Of a stretch of DNA of 40,145 nt, positions 1-8,511 are shown piece by piece. The stretch spans positions 1 to 40,145 of the forward strand of contig NZ_QGKS01000169.1 in NCBI RefSeq assembly GCF_003172935.1, in the 5' to 3' direction. This DNA is from Micromonospora sicca (GTDB lineage: Bacteria > Actinomycetota > Actinomycetes > Mycobacteriales > Micromonosporaceae). The notes under the pieces were generated by a model. It was not told the DNA's origin. It did no database searches and saw only the letters and a program-made list of their open reading frames with translations. Both the position numbers and the translations under genes were made by a program. Within the stretch, counting starts at the first letter, position 1, and each line of letters starts with the position of its first letter.

Positions 1-2
1 AC

Positions 3-170
3 GGGCAACGCCTGGCGATCTTCTACACCAAACTCAACAACCGCCTCCTGCGACCACTCCTCGCCGCCGATCAGCCCCAAGCGCCACCCGACCTGCGTCA
101 AGCCCTCGCCGCCATCGACCACCACGTCGACGACTACATCGCCCGCGCACGACTCAAAACCGCAGCCTGA
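3..170 (+). CDS. C-terminal tail of a probable transposase (5' end outside window)
   Basis: An open frame enters from the left edge and ends at TGA 168-170, giving about 55 residues. It begins GQRLAIFYTKLNN and continues with a Leu/Ala/Pro-rich helical stretch and an Asp/His-rich segment. This resembles the C-terminal ends of actinobacterial IS transposases as I remember them, but no catalytic residue lies inside the window, so the IS family cannot be assigned. The next gene starts 160 bp downstream on the same strand. A non-transposase hypothetical protein is possible. Confidence 0.45.
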   Translation, partial: GQRLAIFYTKLNNRLLRPLLAADQPQAPPDLRQALAAIDHHVDDYIARARLKTAA

Positions 171-331
171 AAACCTGACTCAGTTGTTCAGATTCTCGAA
201 CCCAAGGATCTAGCCCGAGCCGGGGCGCCGCCAGCGGTATCGGTCAGCGTGCGGGCGAGCGGGAACCGTCACCTCGCCCGTACGCTGCCCTCGGGTCCGC
301 CACTCATGGTCCGGCCCGGAAGGAGGCGACC

Positions 332-888
332 GTGGCGGAAGAGCGCGGGTACTGGCGGGACAACGGCGAGCGCATCGCAGCCCGGGAAGCTTGGGATATC
401 TGGGCAGTCCACGCGTACGACATTCTGATCGGCATCGCGCAGACCTACCACGCCACGATCACCTACGGTGAGCTGCGGGACCGGCTCTTCGCCGCCTCAG
501 GCATCCAAACCTCCGCGCTGCTGCAGAACTGGATCGGCGAGGTGCTCAACCGGGTGATCCACGAGTCGCGCCGCCGTGGCGAGCCGCCGCTGTCCGCCCT
601 CGTCGTCCGGGTAGACGACGGGATGGTGGGCGGAGGGTACGACGAGGTGCTCCGAGTATGGGGTGAGCCCGCCGCAGAGAACGAGATGGCGCGGGAGGAG
701 CACGCCGCTGTTTCGCGCCTGGCCTGTTACCGCCGCTTCGGCGCGCCGTTGCCCCCGGACGGTGGGCAGCCGGCGTTGTCGCCGAGGCTGCAGCGGCGGT
801 CCGCGCGCGAACGCCGCAGCCCCGGCGCCCGCTCTGCCCGACCTGCTTCGTCCAGCTTCCGGTCAGTGGCGCCTGCGACTCCTGCTGA
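332..888 (+). pseudogene. Frameshifted small protein with C-terminal zinc ribbon
   Basis: The GTG start at 332 is preceded by AGGAGG at 321-326. The first ~150 codons read as a normal conserved-looking protein (TYGELRDRL, then WIGEVL, then LACYRRFGAPLPPDGG). From about 785 the same frame becomes a low-complexity Arg/Ser/Pro/Ala run to 1045. In the neighbouring frame the sequence CPTCFVQLPVSGACDSC is read at 835-885, followed at once by TGA 886-888: a CxxC...CxxC zinc ribbon with a natural end. Restoring one G in the CCG-AG run near 782-786 joins the two frames into PALSPEAAAAVRART and then the ribbon. Either a real one-base deletion or a sequencing error explains this. The molecular function of the family is unknown to me. 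The alternative is a genuine 237-aa protein (332-1045), which is less likely. Confidence 0.7.
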
Positions 889-1286
889 TACCTCGCCTTC
901 ACCGCCGAAGCGGTGCCGCCACTCGCGTCCCGGCGCCGCTGCCGGCGCGACCGGCGCCTCGGACGATCGCCCGCAGGCGTCACCTTTCGGCCTTCCTGGA
1001 ATAGCCGGTCGGCCTGGTCGCACCGTCATCCTTTCGGCGTTCTGAAAACCGAATCAGATTGACCGATAAACGACTGAGATATCGCTCACCACGCCTGTCG
1101 ACAGCGGCCGGAAACCGGCTGTGAGCAGGGAATTTCGCCGCTGCGAGTCCCGCCTTCGACGGGCTGGAGAAGGTCGGAACGGCTCACGGGGAAACGTGTG
1201 TCAGCTAGCCGTCCGTCAATTCGCCTTTCCGCCCCGCCCGTCGTGCCGCTCACTGAGGACACCAATGTGAAGAAACGGAGTCAACC
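889..1286. other. Intergenic region, no gene seen
   Basis: If the preceding gene ends at 888 this is a 398-bp gap. Bases 889-1045 are still open in the out-of-frame extension but look non-coding, with low-complexity Arg/Pro/Ser content. The rest is more AT-mixed and holds one hairpin (1104-1122) and presumably the promoter of the FAD oxidoreductase. No convincing -35/-10 pair was found. Confidence 0.5.
1104..1122 (+). terminator. Possible hairpin terminator
   Basis: GCGGCCGG-AAA-CCGGCTGT can fold into an 8-bp stem, including two G-U pairs, with a 3-nt loop. No U-tract follows, which is common in actinobacteria. It lies between the frameshifted gene and the FAD oxidoreductase, so it could end transcription of the former. 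The short stem makes the call tentative. Confidence 0.3.
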
Positions 1287-2672
1287 GTGTCCACCACGAA
1301 TGAGACCGGGCGGGCGATCGTCCTCGGCGCGAGCATCGGCGGGCTGCTCGCCGCGCGGGTCCTGAGCGAGTCGTACACGAAGGTGACCGTCTTCGACCGG
1401 GACGAGCTGCCGGCGGAGGTCGCCGACCGCAAGGGCGTGCCGCAGAGCGAGCACTCGCACGGCCTGCTCGCCCGGGGCCGCCAGGTCCTGGAGGAGCTCT
1501 TCCCCGGCCTGACCGCCGACCTGACCGGCCAGGGCGCCCTCGCCATCGACATCCAGCGGGACTGTCTCTGGGTCAACGACGGCCACCGGATCCCCCGGGT
1601 CGCCTCGGGACTGCAGGGGCTGTGCGTCAGCCGGCGCGCACTGGAGGGGTACGTCCGGGACCGGGTCCGCGCGCTGCCGAACGTGGAGATCCACGACGGA
1701 TGCGAGGCGTTGGGGCTGCTCGCCGACGCCGACGGCGGCACGGTCACCGGCGCGCGGATCCTGCCCCGGGGCGGGGAGGAGCAGCACCACGACGCCGACC
1801 TGGTGGTGGACGCGACCGGTCGCGGCAACCGCGGCCCCACCTGGCTCGCCGAGCTCGGCTACCAGCCGGCCGTCGAGGACCGGGTGGATCCCGGCACCGT
1901 GTACGTCTCCCGCGACTACCGCCGCACCCCGGGCGACGCCGACTTCGCCGCCTTCATCAGCAGCCCGTCGCCGGCTGCCCCGTACGGCGGGGTGGCCATC
2001 TCGGCCGAGGGCGACCGGTGGATGGTGACGCTGCTCGGCGTCGGCCCGGGCCAGGCCCCGCCGGTCGACCCGGACGGTTTCCTCGCCTTCGCCGGCCGGC
2101 TGCCCGCCCCGGAACTGCACGCGCTGCTCAGCCGGGCCGAACCGCTCGGCCCGCCGAAGCGAATGCGGCTGCCCACCAGCGTGCGGCGGCGCTACGAGCA
2201 CCTCGCCCGGCTGCCGGAGGGCTTCATCGCGGTCGCCGACGCGGTGTGCAGCTTCAACCCGGCGTACGGGCAGGGCATGACGGTGGCCGCGGTGGAGGCG
2301 ATGGTGCTGCGCGACTGCCTCCGGCAGGGCCGGCGGGAGCTGCCGCGCCGCTTCTTCGCCGGGGCGGCCAAGGTGGTGGACGTGCCGTGGGACATGGCGG
2401 TCGGCGCCGACCTGCGCTACCCGACGGTGGTCGGGCCACGCAGCCGCCGGACCCGCTTCCTCAACGGGTATGTCGCCCGGCTGCACGTCGCCGCCGCGCG
2501 GCACGCCGTCGTCGGGCGGCGCTTCCTCAGCGTCGCGAACCTGATGACCCCGCCGCCGGGGCTCTTCGCGCCGGGGATCGTCGCCCGGGTGCTCTGGTCC
2601 GGCGGGCGTACCGTGCCGACGGCCGCCCAGCCCGAGTCGACGCTGCAGGTCGAGGAGTTGCTTGTCCGGTGA
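1287..2672 (+). CDS. FAD-dependent oxidoreductase / monooxygenase
   Basis: A 461-aa flavoprotein of the PHBH/squalene-epoxidase-like fold. Residues ~10-24 hold the Rossmann dinucleotide motif (VLGASIGGLLAARVL), followed by the acidic end of strand 2 (TVFDRDELP). A second FAD-contact region is visible near the middle (LVVDATGRG), and the C-terminal FAD/ribityl motif AVCSFNPAYGQGMT follows around residue 325. No covalent-flavin or membrane motif is obvious. The GTG start at 1287 is chosen because GGAG lies a short distance upstream and the Rossmann motif begins about 10 residues in. The substrate cannot be told. It has no evident partner: it sits alone between the frameshifted gene and pglW, and probably belongs to general or secondary metabolism rather than defence. 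Confidence 0.85.
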   Translation: MSTTNETGRAIVLGASIGGLLAARVLSESYTKVTVFDRDELPAEVADRKGVPQSEHSHGLLARGRQVLEELFPGLTADLTGQGALAIDIQRDCLWVNDGHRIPRVASGLQGLCVSRRALEGYVRDRVRALPNVEIHDGCEALGLLADADGGTVTGARILPRGGEEQHHDADLVVDATGRGNRGPTWLAELGYQPAVEDRVDPGTVYVSRDYRRTPGDADFAAFISSPSPAAPYGGVAISAEGDRWMVTLLGVGPGQAPPVDPDGFLAFAGRLPAPELHALLSRAEPLGPPKRMRLPTSVRRRYEHLARLPEGFIAVADAVCSFNPAYGQGMTVAAVEAMVLRDCLRQGRRELPRRFFAGAAKVVDVPWDMAVGADLRYPTVVGPRSRRTRFLNGYVARLHVAAARHAVVGRRFLSVANLMTPPPGLFAPGIVARVLWSGGRTVPTAAQPESTLQVEELLVR

Positions 2673-2772
2673 GCCGGGTCAGGCGGGCAGGCGGTCGCGA
2701 GACCGCCTGCTTTCGCCCTGGTGCTGCACCGCCCGGTTCGGTCCGGTGAGCGGGCTCGGTGCGGCGTGAGCT

Positions 2773-2778
2773 TAGGAT
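2773..2778 (+). promoter_or_regulatory. -10 box of a leaderless pglW promoter
   Basis: TAGGAT matches the actinobacterial TANNNT -10 consensus and is separated by 7 nt from the ATG at 2786. Transcription would start at or next to the A of the start codon. No Shine-Dalgarno sequence precedes the ATG and no clear -35 is visible. The same spacing is repeated before other defence genes in the window. Confidence 0.5.
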
Positions 2779-2785
2779 CTCTCGC

Positions 2786-5700
2786 ATGCAGGAGGGTCGG
2801 TGGACGACGATCACGCCGTCGCAGTTCGCGCACGAGCGGGAGGCGCTGGCGTACGTCCAGGCGCTGCTGCCGGACACCGAGCCCTACCGGGCCTGGTCGA
2901 ACTTCACCTTCACCGCCCAGACCGGTCACCCCTACGAGGTCGACCTGCTGGTGGCGGGACCGGGCGGGCTCTACCTCATCGAGATCAAGAGCCTGAACGG
3001 ACGGCTGGTTTCCAGCGGCTCGAACTGGATCCTGAACGGGCCGAGCGGCACCCGCACCTTCGACAATCCGCTCCACCTGGCGGACATGAAGGCGAAGAAG
3101 CTCAAGTCCCTGCTCCAGGTCGCCGCCGCCCGCCGCAAGGGCAAGCCAGTCAAGATTCCCTTCGTGCAGGCGGCGGTGTTCCTGTCCAAGCCGGGGCTGC
3201 AGGTCGAACTCTCCGATTACCACCTGCACAACATCTACGGCCCTGAGCCGGCGCCCGGCCACCAGCCGGGCCAGCTGCCGACCATCGGCTCGATCCTGAA
3301 GCGCCCGCCGCAGGACGAGCAGCAGCGGGTCACCAAGGAGATGTCCGCGGCGCTGCCGGGCCTGCTGGAAGAGGTCGGCATCGCCCGCAGCCGCCGGCAC
3401 TACGAGATCGGCGCTTGGAAGCTGGCCCCCCGCCCGTTCGACATCGGGCCGACCTGGCAGGACCACGAGGCCCGCCACCGCGACCTCGAACGCGAGCGCC
3501 GCCGGATCCGGATCTACCTGGTCGAGCGCAATGCGGTGCAGGCCGAGCGGGCGAGCATCGAACGCGCCGCCAAGCGCGAGATGCAGGTGTTGCACGGCAT
3601 CAATCACCCCGGCATCGTCCAGGTCGACTCGATGGAGTCGCACGAGGCCGGGCCGGCGCTGATCTTCCGGTACGACCCCCGCTCGATCCGCCTCGACCAC
3701 TACATGGCCCAGTACGGCGACCGCCTCGACGCGCTGAGCCGGCTGGCGATGATCCGCCAGCTCGCCGAGACGGTGGCGTACGCGCACCGTCGGCGGCTGC
3801 ACCACCGCGCCCTGTCGGCGCGCAGCGTCCTGGTCAGCCCGGGACGCCGGCGGCGGGGTGGCAGCGAGGACGAGGCCTGGCTGACTCCTCAGCTGCAGCT
3901 CAGCGACTGGCAGGCGGCGACCCGCGGGGTCGACGGAAGCGGCGGGGGCAGCAGCGGCGACCCGGTCACCCTCTCCACGCACGCGGCCACGCACATCGAG
4001 CGCTCGGCCGAGGCGTACCTCGCGCCGGAGCTGACCGCGCCAAAGCCGGACGCGGTCGCGATGGACGTCTTCGGCCTGGGCGCGTTGAGCTACCTGATCC
4101 TGACCGGCCAGCCGCCGGCCGCAAAGCGTGCCGAGCTGCTCACCCGGCTGGCCCGGGACAACGGGCTACGCGCCTCCGCGATCGCCGACGGAATCACCGA
4201 GTTCGCCGACGAGCTGATCCAGGCGGCCACCGCCCCGGTGCCGACCCAGCGCCTGACCACCGTGGCCGAGTTCGTCGAAATGCTCCAGGTGGTCGAGGAG
4301 GAGCTGACCGCACCGCCGCCGACGTCGGTGCACCCGGAGGAGCCTGAGCCCGAGCAGGTCGACCCCCTCGAGGCGCGCGGCGGCGACCGGGTCGGCGAGT
4401 GGAAGATCGTCCGGAGCCTCGGCACCGGCTCGACCTGCCGGGCGTTCCTCGGCTTCAACGAGCGCACCCGCCGGGAGGAGGTGCTCAAGGTCGGGCTCTC
4501 CGACGAGAAGGGCGCCCGCCTGGCGCACGAGGCGAGGGTGCTCGGCCCGCTCACCGACTCGCGGGTGATCCGGCTGGCCCGGCCGGAGCCGCTGCAGATC
4601 GGCACCCGCACGGTCGTCGTGCTGGAGCACGCCGGTGACCGCACCCTGGCCCGCAAGCTGCGCGACGACGGCCGGCTCACCGTCGACGAGCTGGAGACCT
4701 ACAGCGACTACCTGTTCGGCGCCCTCGACTACCTGGAGGGGGAGGGCGTCTACCACCGGGACATCAAGCCGGACAACATCGCCATCCGGGTGCGCCCCAA
4801 CCGCACCAAGCAGCTCGTGCTCTTCGACTTCTCCCTGGCCGGCGTCTCGGTCAAGGAGATCGCCGCCGGCACCCCGCGCTACCTCGACCCGTTCCTCGGC
4901 ACCGCGAACCGGCCCGGCTACGACAAGCACGCCGAGTGGTACGCCCTCGGGGTCACCCTGCACGAGATGGCCTCCGGCGAGCTGCCCGTGTGGGGTGACG
5001 GCGGAACCGAGCCGCAGCTGACCGAGGGCCCGCCGGTGCTCGCCGTCGAGGCGTTCGACCCGGCGATCCGCGACGGCTTGGTGGACTTCCTCCAGCGTGC
5101 CCTGCACCGCGACCACCGCCAGCGGTTCGCCTCGCTCAAGGACATGCGCGACGCCTGGCAGCAGGTGTTCCGCCGCTCCGACGCGAGCGCCCCCGTCGGC
5201 ACCGACCACCCCGAGATCGAGGCCGACGAACCGGACGAGAAGGCCGCCGAGGCCGCCCGCGACGAGGCCGCCACCAAGGCGACCCGCGCGACGGCCCTGG
5301 AGGCCGCCGGGCTCACCCCGCGCGCCGTCTCCGCCGCCCACCGCCTCGACGCCACCACCGTCGGCGAGCTGCTCACCGTCGCCAACAAGCTCGCCCACCT
5401 GCCCGGCCTGGGCGCCAAGACCCGCCAGGAGCTGCAGCGCCGGGTCAAGGAGTGGCGCGGCCGGCTGGGGGAGCGGGAGACCATTCCCACCACGCCCGCC
5501 GCCCGCAAGGCAGCGACGGAGGAGGTGGCCTCCGAGGCCGCCGCCGGGGACGGCGACCCCGATCTGGTACGCGTCGGACTGGACGCTATCGCCACCCTGC
5601 TCGTCCCGGCCAGCCGGAACCCCAACGACGTCGAGGCCACCCGGCTGGCGCTGCACCTGCCCGACGCCACCGGCGCCCTGCCGGACCTGCCGCTGTGGCC

Positions 5701-7213
5701 GCAGCACCCGCAGGTGGCCAAGCCGCTCGGTGTCACTCCCGCCCGGATCGCGCAGATCCTCGGCAAGCAGCGCAAGCGCTGGGACGACATCCCGGTGGTC
5801 GGCAGCGTGCGTACCCAGATCATCGAGCTGCTGCGCGACGGCGGCCGGGTGATGGGCGTCGCCGAGTTGGCCGCGGCCCTGCTGAGCAGCCGCGGCTCGG
5901 TGCGTACCGGGGACGCGCTGCGTCTCGCGGTGGCGGTCGCCGCGGTACGGGCCGCCGTGGAGGTCGACGCGCTCGCCGACGAGCCGCGCCTGCTGCTGCG
6001 CCGGCACGCCCGTGCCGACATCAACGGCAAGCCGCACCCGCGCGGTGACCGGCTGCTGGTGGCCCTCGAAGCCGGCGAGGACGACGCGCCGGACACCCCG
6101 GCCGCGCCGGCGCTGCTCGACTACGCCGACGCGCTCGGCAAGGCCGCCGACAAGCTCGCCGCCAGCGAGGTGCTGCCCAGCCCGGCGACGGTGCTGCGTA
6201 CCCTCGCGGCGGTGACCGCGCCCGGCGGCGCGGCCGACGCGATCGACGAGCGGCGACGGGTGCTGCTCGCCGCGGTGGCCTCGGAGCGGGCCGCCGCGAC
6301 CGCGCGGCTGGAGCTCTACCCGCGCGACCTCGATCCGGTACGCGCGCTGCGGCTGGCCCAGGCCGGCGTGGTGCCCCCGGCCGCCTCGCCCGACGGGGGT
6401 CGCGGGCTGACGCCGGAGCAGGTGACCCAACGGGTGCGGACGCGCTTCCCGGAGCTGGATCCGTTGCCGCCGCACCCGAAGCTGGACCGGCTGCTCGCCG
6501 AGGCCGGCTTCGAGCTGCGCTGGGACCGCGACCGGTACGTCCCGCCGCCGCCCCGCAACGCGTCGTCCTCCATGTCGATCATGCAGCGGCGCCCGTCCGT
6601 GACCGTCGCGCCGAGCCGGTGGACGGCCGAGTCGCCGGAGCTGGCGGCGGCGATGCGAGCCGAGGAGCGGCTGACCGGCGCGAGGTCCTCCGGCGGGTTC
6701 CGGGCGCTGACGGTACGACTGTCCCGGTACGGCCTGGCGCGGGAGGAGTTGGTCCGGCGCTTCGACGCCCGTCCGGTCAACGTGGCGGCCCGCTTCCTGG
6801 GCCACCTGCACGCCCTGGTCGACGCGCACCCCAAGCCGACCTGGGAGACGGTGGTCGGGGCGGACATCGCGCCGCCCGGCTCCAGGGGCGCGATCAAGCT
6901 GGGCGAGTACGTCGAGCGGGCGTGGCAGTTGGCCGCGCCGGAGCTGCGCGCCGAGCTGTCGGCCGAGGCGGGGCCGGTGCTGCTGCACGACGCGGCGGTA
7001 TTGGCGCGGTACCGGGCGATGGAGCGGCTCTACGAGCTGGCCGACGCGGCGCGCGGTGGGGCGGGGGGCGTGTGGCTGCTCTGCCCCATGGAGGATCCGG
7101 CGCTGCTGCCGAAGCTGGACGGTGCGGTGGTGCGGGTGGGCGACAACGAATGGATCGCCCTACCAGACGCCTGGGTCGTCAACGCTCACCGCAGCGCGGT
7201 GGCCGCGTCCTGA
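2786..7213 (+). CDS. pglW: BREX-2 / Pgl serine-threonine kinase PglW
   Basis: A 1475-aa multidomain protein. Residues ~10-150 form a NERD-type nuclease-related domain with Asp53 and Glu66-x-Lys68 (PD-(D/E)XK-like). Residues ~250-510 look like a pseudokinase: the catalytic loop reads HHRALSARSVLV and the DFG position reads SDWQ. Residues ~540-800 are a full eukaryote-like kinase with glycine loop LGTGSTCRAF, Lys568, YHRDIKPDN (Asp659) and DFS instead of DFG (Asp681). A helix-hairpin-helix-like stretch follows at ~840-900 (LPGLGAKT), then winged-helix-like segments. This is the PglW architecture of Streptomyces Pgl and type 2 BREX, and the length fits. In the Pgl model the kinase is part of phage-triggered control of the PglX methyltransferase; its substrate is not visible here. 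The ATG at 2786 is preferred over an upstream GTG at 2759 because it fits a leaderless promoter. The other core genes lie downstream in BREX-2 order. Confidence 0.93.
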   Translation: MQEGRWTTITPSQFAHEREALAYVQALLPDTEPYRAWSNFTFTAQTGHPYEVDLLVAGPGGLYLIEIKSLNGRLVSSGSNWILNGPSGTRTFDNPLHLADMKAKKLKSLLQVAAARRKGKPVKIPFVQAAVFLSKPGLQVELSDYHLHNIYGPEPAPGHQPGQLPTIGSILKRPPQDEQQRVTKEMSAALPGLLEEVGIARSRRHYEIGAWKLAPRPFDIGPTWQDHEARHRDLERERRRIRIYLVERNAVQAERASIERAAKREMQVLHGINHPGIVQVDSMESHEAGPALIFRYDPRSIRLDHYMAQYGDRLDALSRLAMIRQLAETVAYAHRRRLHHRALSARSVLVSPGRRRRGGSEDEAWLTPQLQLSDWQAATRGVDGSGGGSSGDPVTLSTHAATHIERSAEAYLAPELTAPKPDAVAMDVFGLGALSYLILTGQPPAAKRAELLTRLARDNGLRASAIADGITEFADELIQAATAPVPTQRLTTVAEFVEMLQVVEEELTAPPPTSVHPEEPEPEQVDPLEARGGDRVGEWKIVRSLGTGSTCRAFLGFNERTRREEVLKVGLSDEKGARLAHEARVLGPLTDSRVIRLARPEPLQIGTRTVVVLEHAGDRTLARKLRDDGRLTVDELETYSDYLFGALDYLEGEGVYHRDIKPDNIAIRVRPNRTKQLVLFDFSLAGVSVKEIAAGTPRYLDPFLGTANRPGYDKHAEWYALGVTLHEMASGELPVWGDGGTEPQLTEGPPVLAVEAFDPAIRDGLVDFLQRALHRDHRQRFASLKDMRDAWQQVFRRSDASAPVGTDHPEIEADEPDEKAAEAARDEAATKATRATALEAAGLTPRAVSAAHRLDATTVGELLTVANKLAHLPGLGAKTRQELQRRVKEWRGRLGERETIPTTPAARKAATEEVASEAAAGDGDPDLVRVGLDAIATLLVPASRNPNDVEATRLALHLPDATGALPDLPLWPQHPQVAKPLGVTPARIAQILGKQRKRWDDIPVVGSVRTQIIELLRDGGRVMGVAELAAALLSSRGSVRTGDALRLAVAVAAVRAAVEVDALADEPRLLLRRHARADINGKPHPRGDRLLVALEAGEDDAPDTPAAPALLDYADALGKAADKLAASEVLPSPATVLRTLAAVTAPGGAADAIDERRRVLLAAVASERAAATARLELYPRDLDPVRALRLAQAGVVPPAASPDGGRGLTPEQVTQRVRTRFPELDPLPPHPKLDRLLAEAGFELRWDRDRYVPPPPRNASSSMSIMQRRPSVTVAPSRWTAESPELAAAMRAEERLTGARSSGGFRALTVRLSRYGLAREELVRRFDARPVNVAARFLGHLHALVDAHPKPTWETVVGADIAPPGSRGAIKLGEYVERAWQLAAPELRAELSAEAGPVLLHDAAVLARYRAMERLYELADAARGGAGGVWLLCPMEDPALLPKLDGAVVRVGDNEWIALPDAWVVNAHRSAVAAS

Positions 7214-7252
7214 CGCGCCGCGCTGGTCGACTTGATTTGGCGGGAGGTCGAA

Positions 7253-7603
7253 ATGGCGGCACCTCAGGGGCTACCGGAAGGGGATGTGGCCCAGGCGCGT
7301 CAGTGGTGCCACCAGCGTGTCCCGGAGCGGCTCCGTGACCAGGTGCGGATTGAGTGTGAGGAGGCGGCCCGCCACCTGACGATCGTCGAGTGTCGGGCCC
7401 CGTGGCGAGCCGACGTGGGGTCGGAGTGGACGCGGCTTCCCGTCGCGCGCCTCCGGTACACCAAGAACACCGGGACCTGGACGCTGTACTACCGGGACCG
7501 CAACCTCCGGTTCCATCGGTACGACCTGATCCCGCCCACAAGCAACATGGCGGACCTTCTCGACGAACTCGATCGGGACCCGACAGCGATCTTCTGGGGT
7601 TGA
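7253..7603 (+). CDS. DUF3024-like small protein
   Basis: A 116-aa soluble protein. It has an N-terminal helix with Cys/Arg, a central VECRAPW motif, then WTRLPVARLRY and WTLYYRDRNLRFHRYD, and ends in DRDPTAIFWG. These aromatic/basic signatures fit the DUF3024 family as I recall it, whose function is unknown. The ATG at 7253 is chosen over an upstream TTG because GGGAGG at 7242-7247 is correctly spaced. It lies 39 bp after pglW on the same strand and may be co-transcribed with it. It converges on the minus-strand VapB-like gene with only 13 bp between stop codons. No catalytic motif can be named. Confidence 0.75.
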   Translation: MAAPQGLPEGDVAQARQWCHQRVPERLRDQVRIECEEAARHLTIVECRAPWRADVGSEWTRLPVARLRYTKNTGTWTLYYRDRNLRFHRYDLIPPTSNMADLLDELDRDPTAIFWG

Positions 7604-7616
7604 TCGCTCCGATCAC

Positions 7617-7820
7617 TCAACTGCGCCGGGAGGCACCACCCAGGCTGGTCAGGTCGGGAAGCCCGCCGGTCTTGAGCCAGTCGGCGAACTCGCGTCGCTT
7701 CTCCCGGTTGACCACGGCCTCAAGAGCGGCGTTGACCGTCGCCTTCTTCGTCGTGGTACCGAGGATCTTCGACGCTGCCGCGAGCAGGTCGTCGTCGATG
7801 TGCAGGTTCGTTCGTGGCAT
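7617..7820 (-). CDS. VapB-like antitoxin, no toxin partner seen
   Basis: A 67-aa protein starting MPRTNLHIDDDLLAAA and continuing with TKKATVNAALEAVVNREKR. This is the ribbon-helix-helix pattern of VapB/DUF2191 antitoxins: a basic strand, 'DDLL', then 'T..A.VN.AL...V....R'. The last residues would normally bind a PIN-domain VapC toxin. No VapC gene follows: the next thing downstream is the converging DUF3024 gene. The upstream neighbour in the same direction (7864-8496) ends 43 bp before this start, so both probably share a transcript. The start is set at the Met that begins the RHH fold; longer in-frame starts reach 7889 but would overlap the upstream gene. The nearest PIN gene is at 13578-14126, about 6 kb away. 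Confidence 0.7.
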   Translation of the reverse strand: MPRTNLHIDDDLLAAASKILGTTTKKATVNAALEAVVNREKRREFADWLKTGGLPDLTSLGGASRRS

Positions 7821-7863
7821 GGTCAGGGACCTCTCTGGCGGCAGCGAGTCAGCTCCGATGACA

Positions 7864-8496
7864 TCAAGAATCCTGGCAGTTGATATCACTGCCTGGCTGG
7901 TCGGCGGCGGGACGGGAAGCGACCTGCGAGCCGAAGAGCGATAACAGGGTGATCTGTGCGGACGTCAGACGCAGCGGGGATGCCGGGTTTGTGTCGGGGA
8001 AGATCTGGGCCGCGTCGAGGTCCGCCCGCCGAATGCTGGTCGCTATGCCGATCTTAACGCCTCGGCGGTTCAATGTGTCGAGCAGGCGGAGGGTGTCGAA
8101 GAGGTAGACGGCAGAGACCTGCCATTGATGATGCACGACGCCGGCGGGCCGTCGTGGCCCGCTGAAGATCAGGTAGAAGTCGCAGCCATGTGGGCTGATG
8201 TCCAGGCCGGTGAAGGCATCGCCGTAGGTCTTGACGTTGACGGTCCGGCCGGCCAATGGGCCCGATCTGAACGTTCCATCGTGTCCGGCCTGGACGGCGT
8301 TCCCGGCGAGTTGGATGTCGAAGATCTGTGCCGCCACGAACTCCCCGATGTCGCCCTGCCGGGCGGACCGCCCGGTCAACCCCGCTATTGCGGCATTCAG
8401 GTCGTCGCGGGCCCGCAGCAGCTCTGCCAGTTGGTGCAACTTCTCGGTCACATCCTGAATTGTTCGCGTTGCGTCCTGGCTTTGCCAGAGGCTCAT
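7864..8496 (-). CDS. PD-(D/E)XK-like protein of unknown function
   Basis: A 210-aa protein. An N-terminal helical region is followed by a core that reads like a restriction-endonuclease fold: Glu52 in GDIGEFVAAQIF, Asp73 in AGHDGTF, then TVNVKTY with Asn87-Val-Lys89 where E/Q-x-K is usual, and a hydrophobic strand CDFYLIFSG. This order (helix Glu, Asp, x-x-K) resembles nuclease-like DUF proteins found near restriction systems. The N-x-K variant leaves activity uncertain. The start codon is 15 bp from the start of the divergent glycosylase-like gene at 8512, so the two units share a tiny divergent promoter region. A VapB-like gene follows 43 bp downstream. A DNA-binding or inactive role is equally possible. 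Confidence 0.55.
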   Translation of the reverse strand: MSLWQSQDATRTIQDVTEKLHQLAELLRARDDLNAAIAGLTGRSARQGDIGEFVAAQIFDIQLAGNAVQAGHDGTFRSGPLAGRTVNVKTYGDAFTGLDISPHGCDFYLIFSGPRRPAGVVHHQWQVSAVYLFDTLRLLDTLNRRGVKIGIATSIRRADLDAAQIFPDTNPASPLRLTSAQITLLSLFGSQVASRPAADQPGSDINCQDS

Positions 8497-8499
8497 CGC

Positions 8500-8505
8500 T
8501 AGCTT
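8500..8505 (+). promoter_or_regulatory. -10 box for the glycosylase-like operon (leaderless)
   Basis: TAGCTT (TANNNT) lies 6 nt before the ATG at 8512, inside the 15-bp gap between two divergent starts. Its T-A overlaps the GCTAGC palindrome at 8498-8503. A leaderless + strand transcript is likely. I cannot assign the minus-strand promoter, which must overlap the coding start of the + gene. Confidence 0.45.
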
Positions 8506-8511
8506 TTCGTC

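Noticed and set aside
889..1045. C-terminal extension of the 332 gene
   Set aside because: Reads as Ser/Pro/Arg low complexity after the frameshift; the natural end is the zinc ribbon stop at 886-888 in the other frame.
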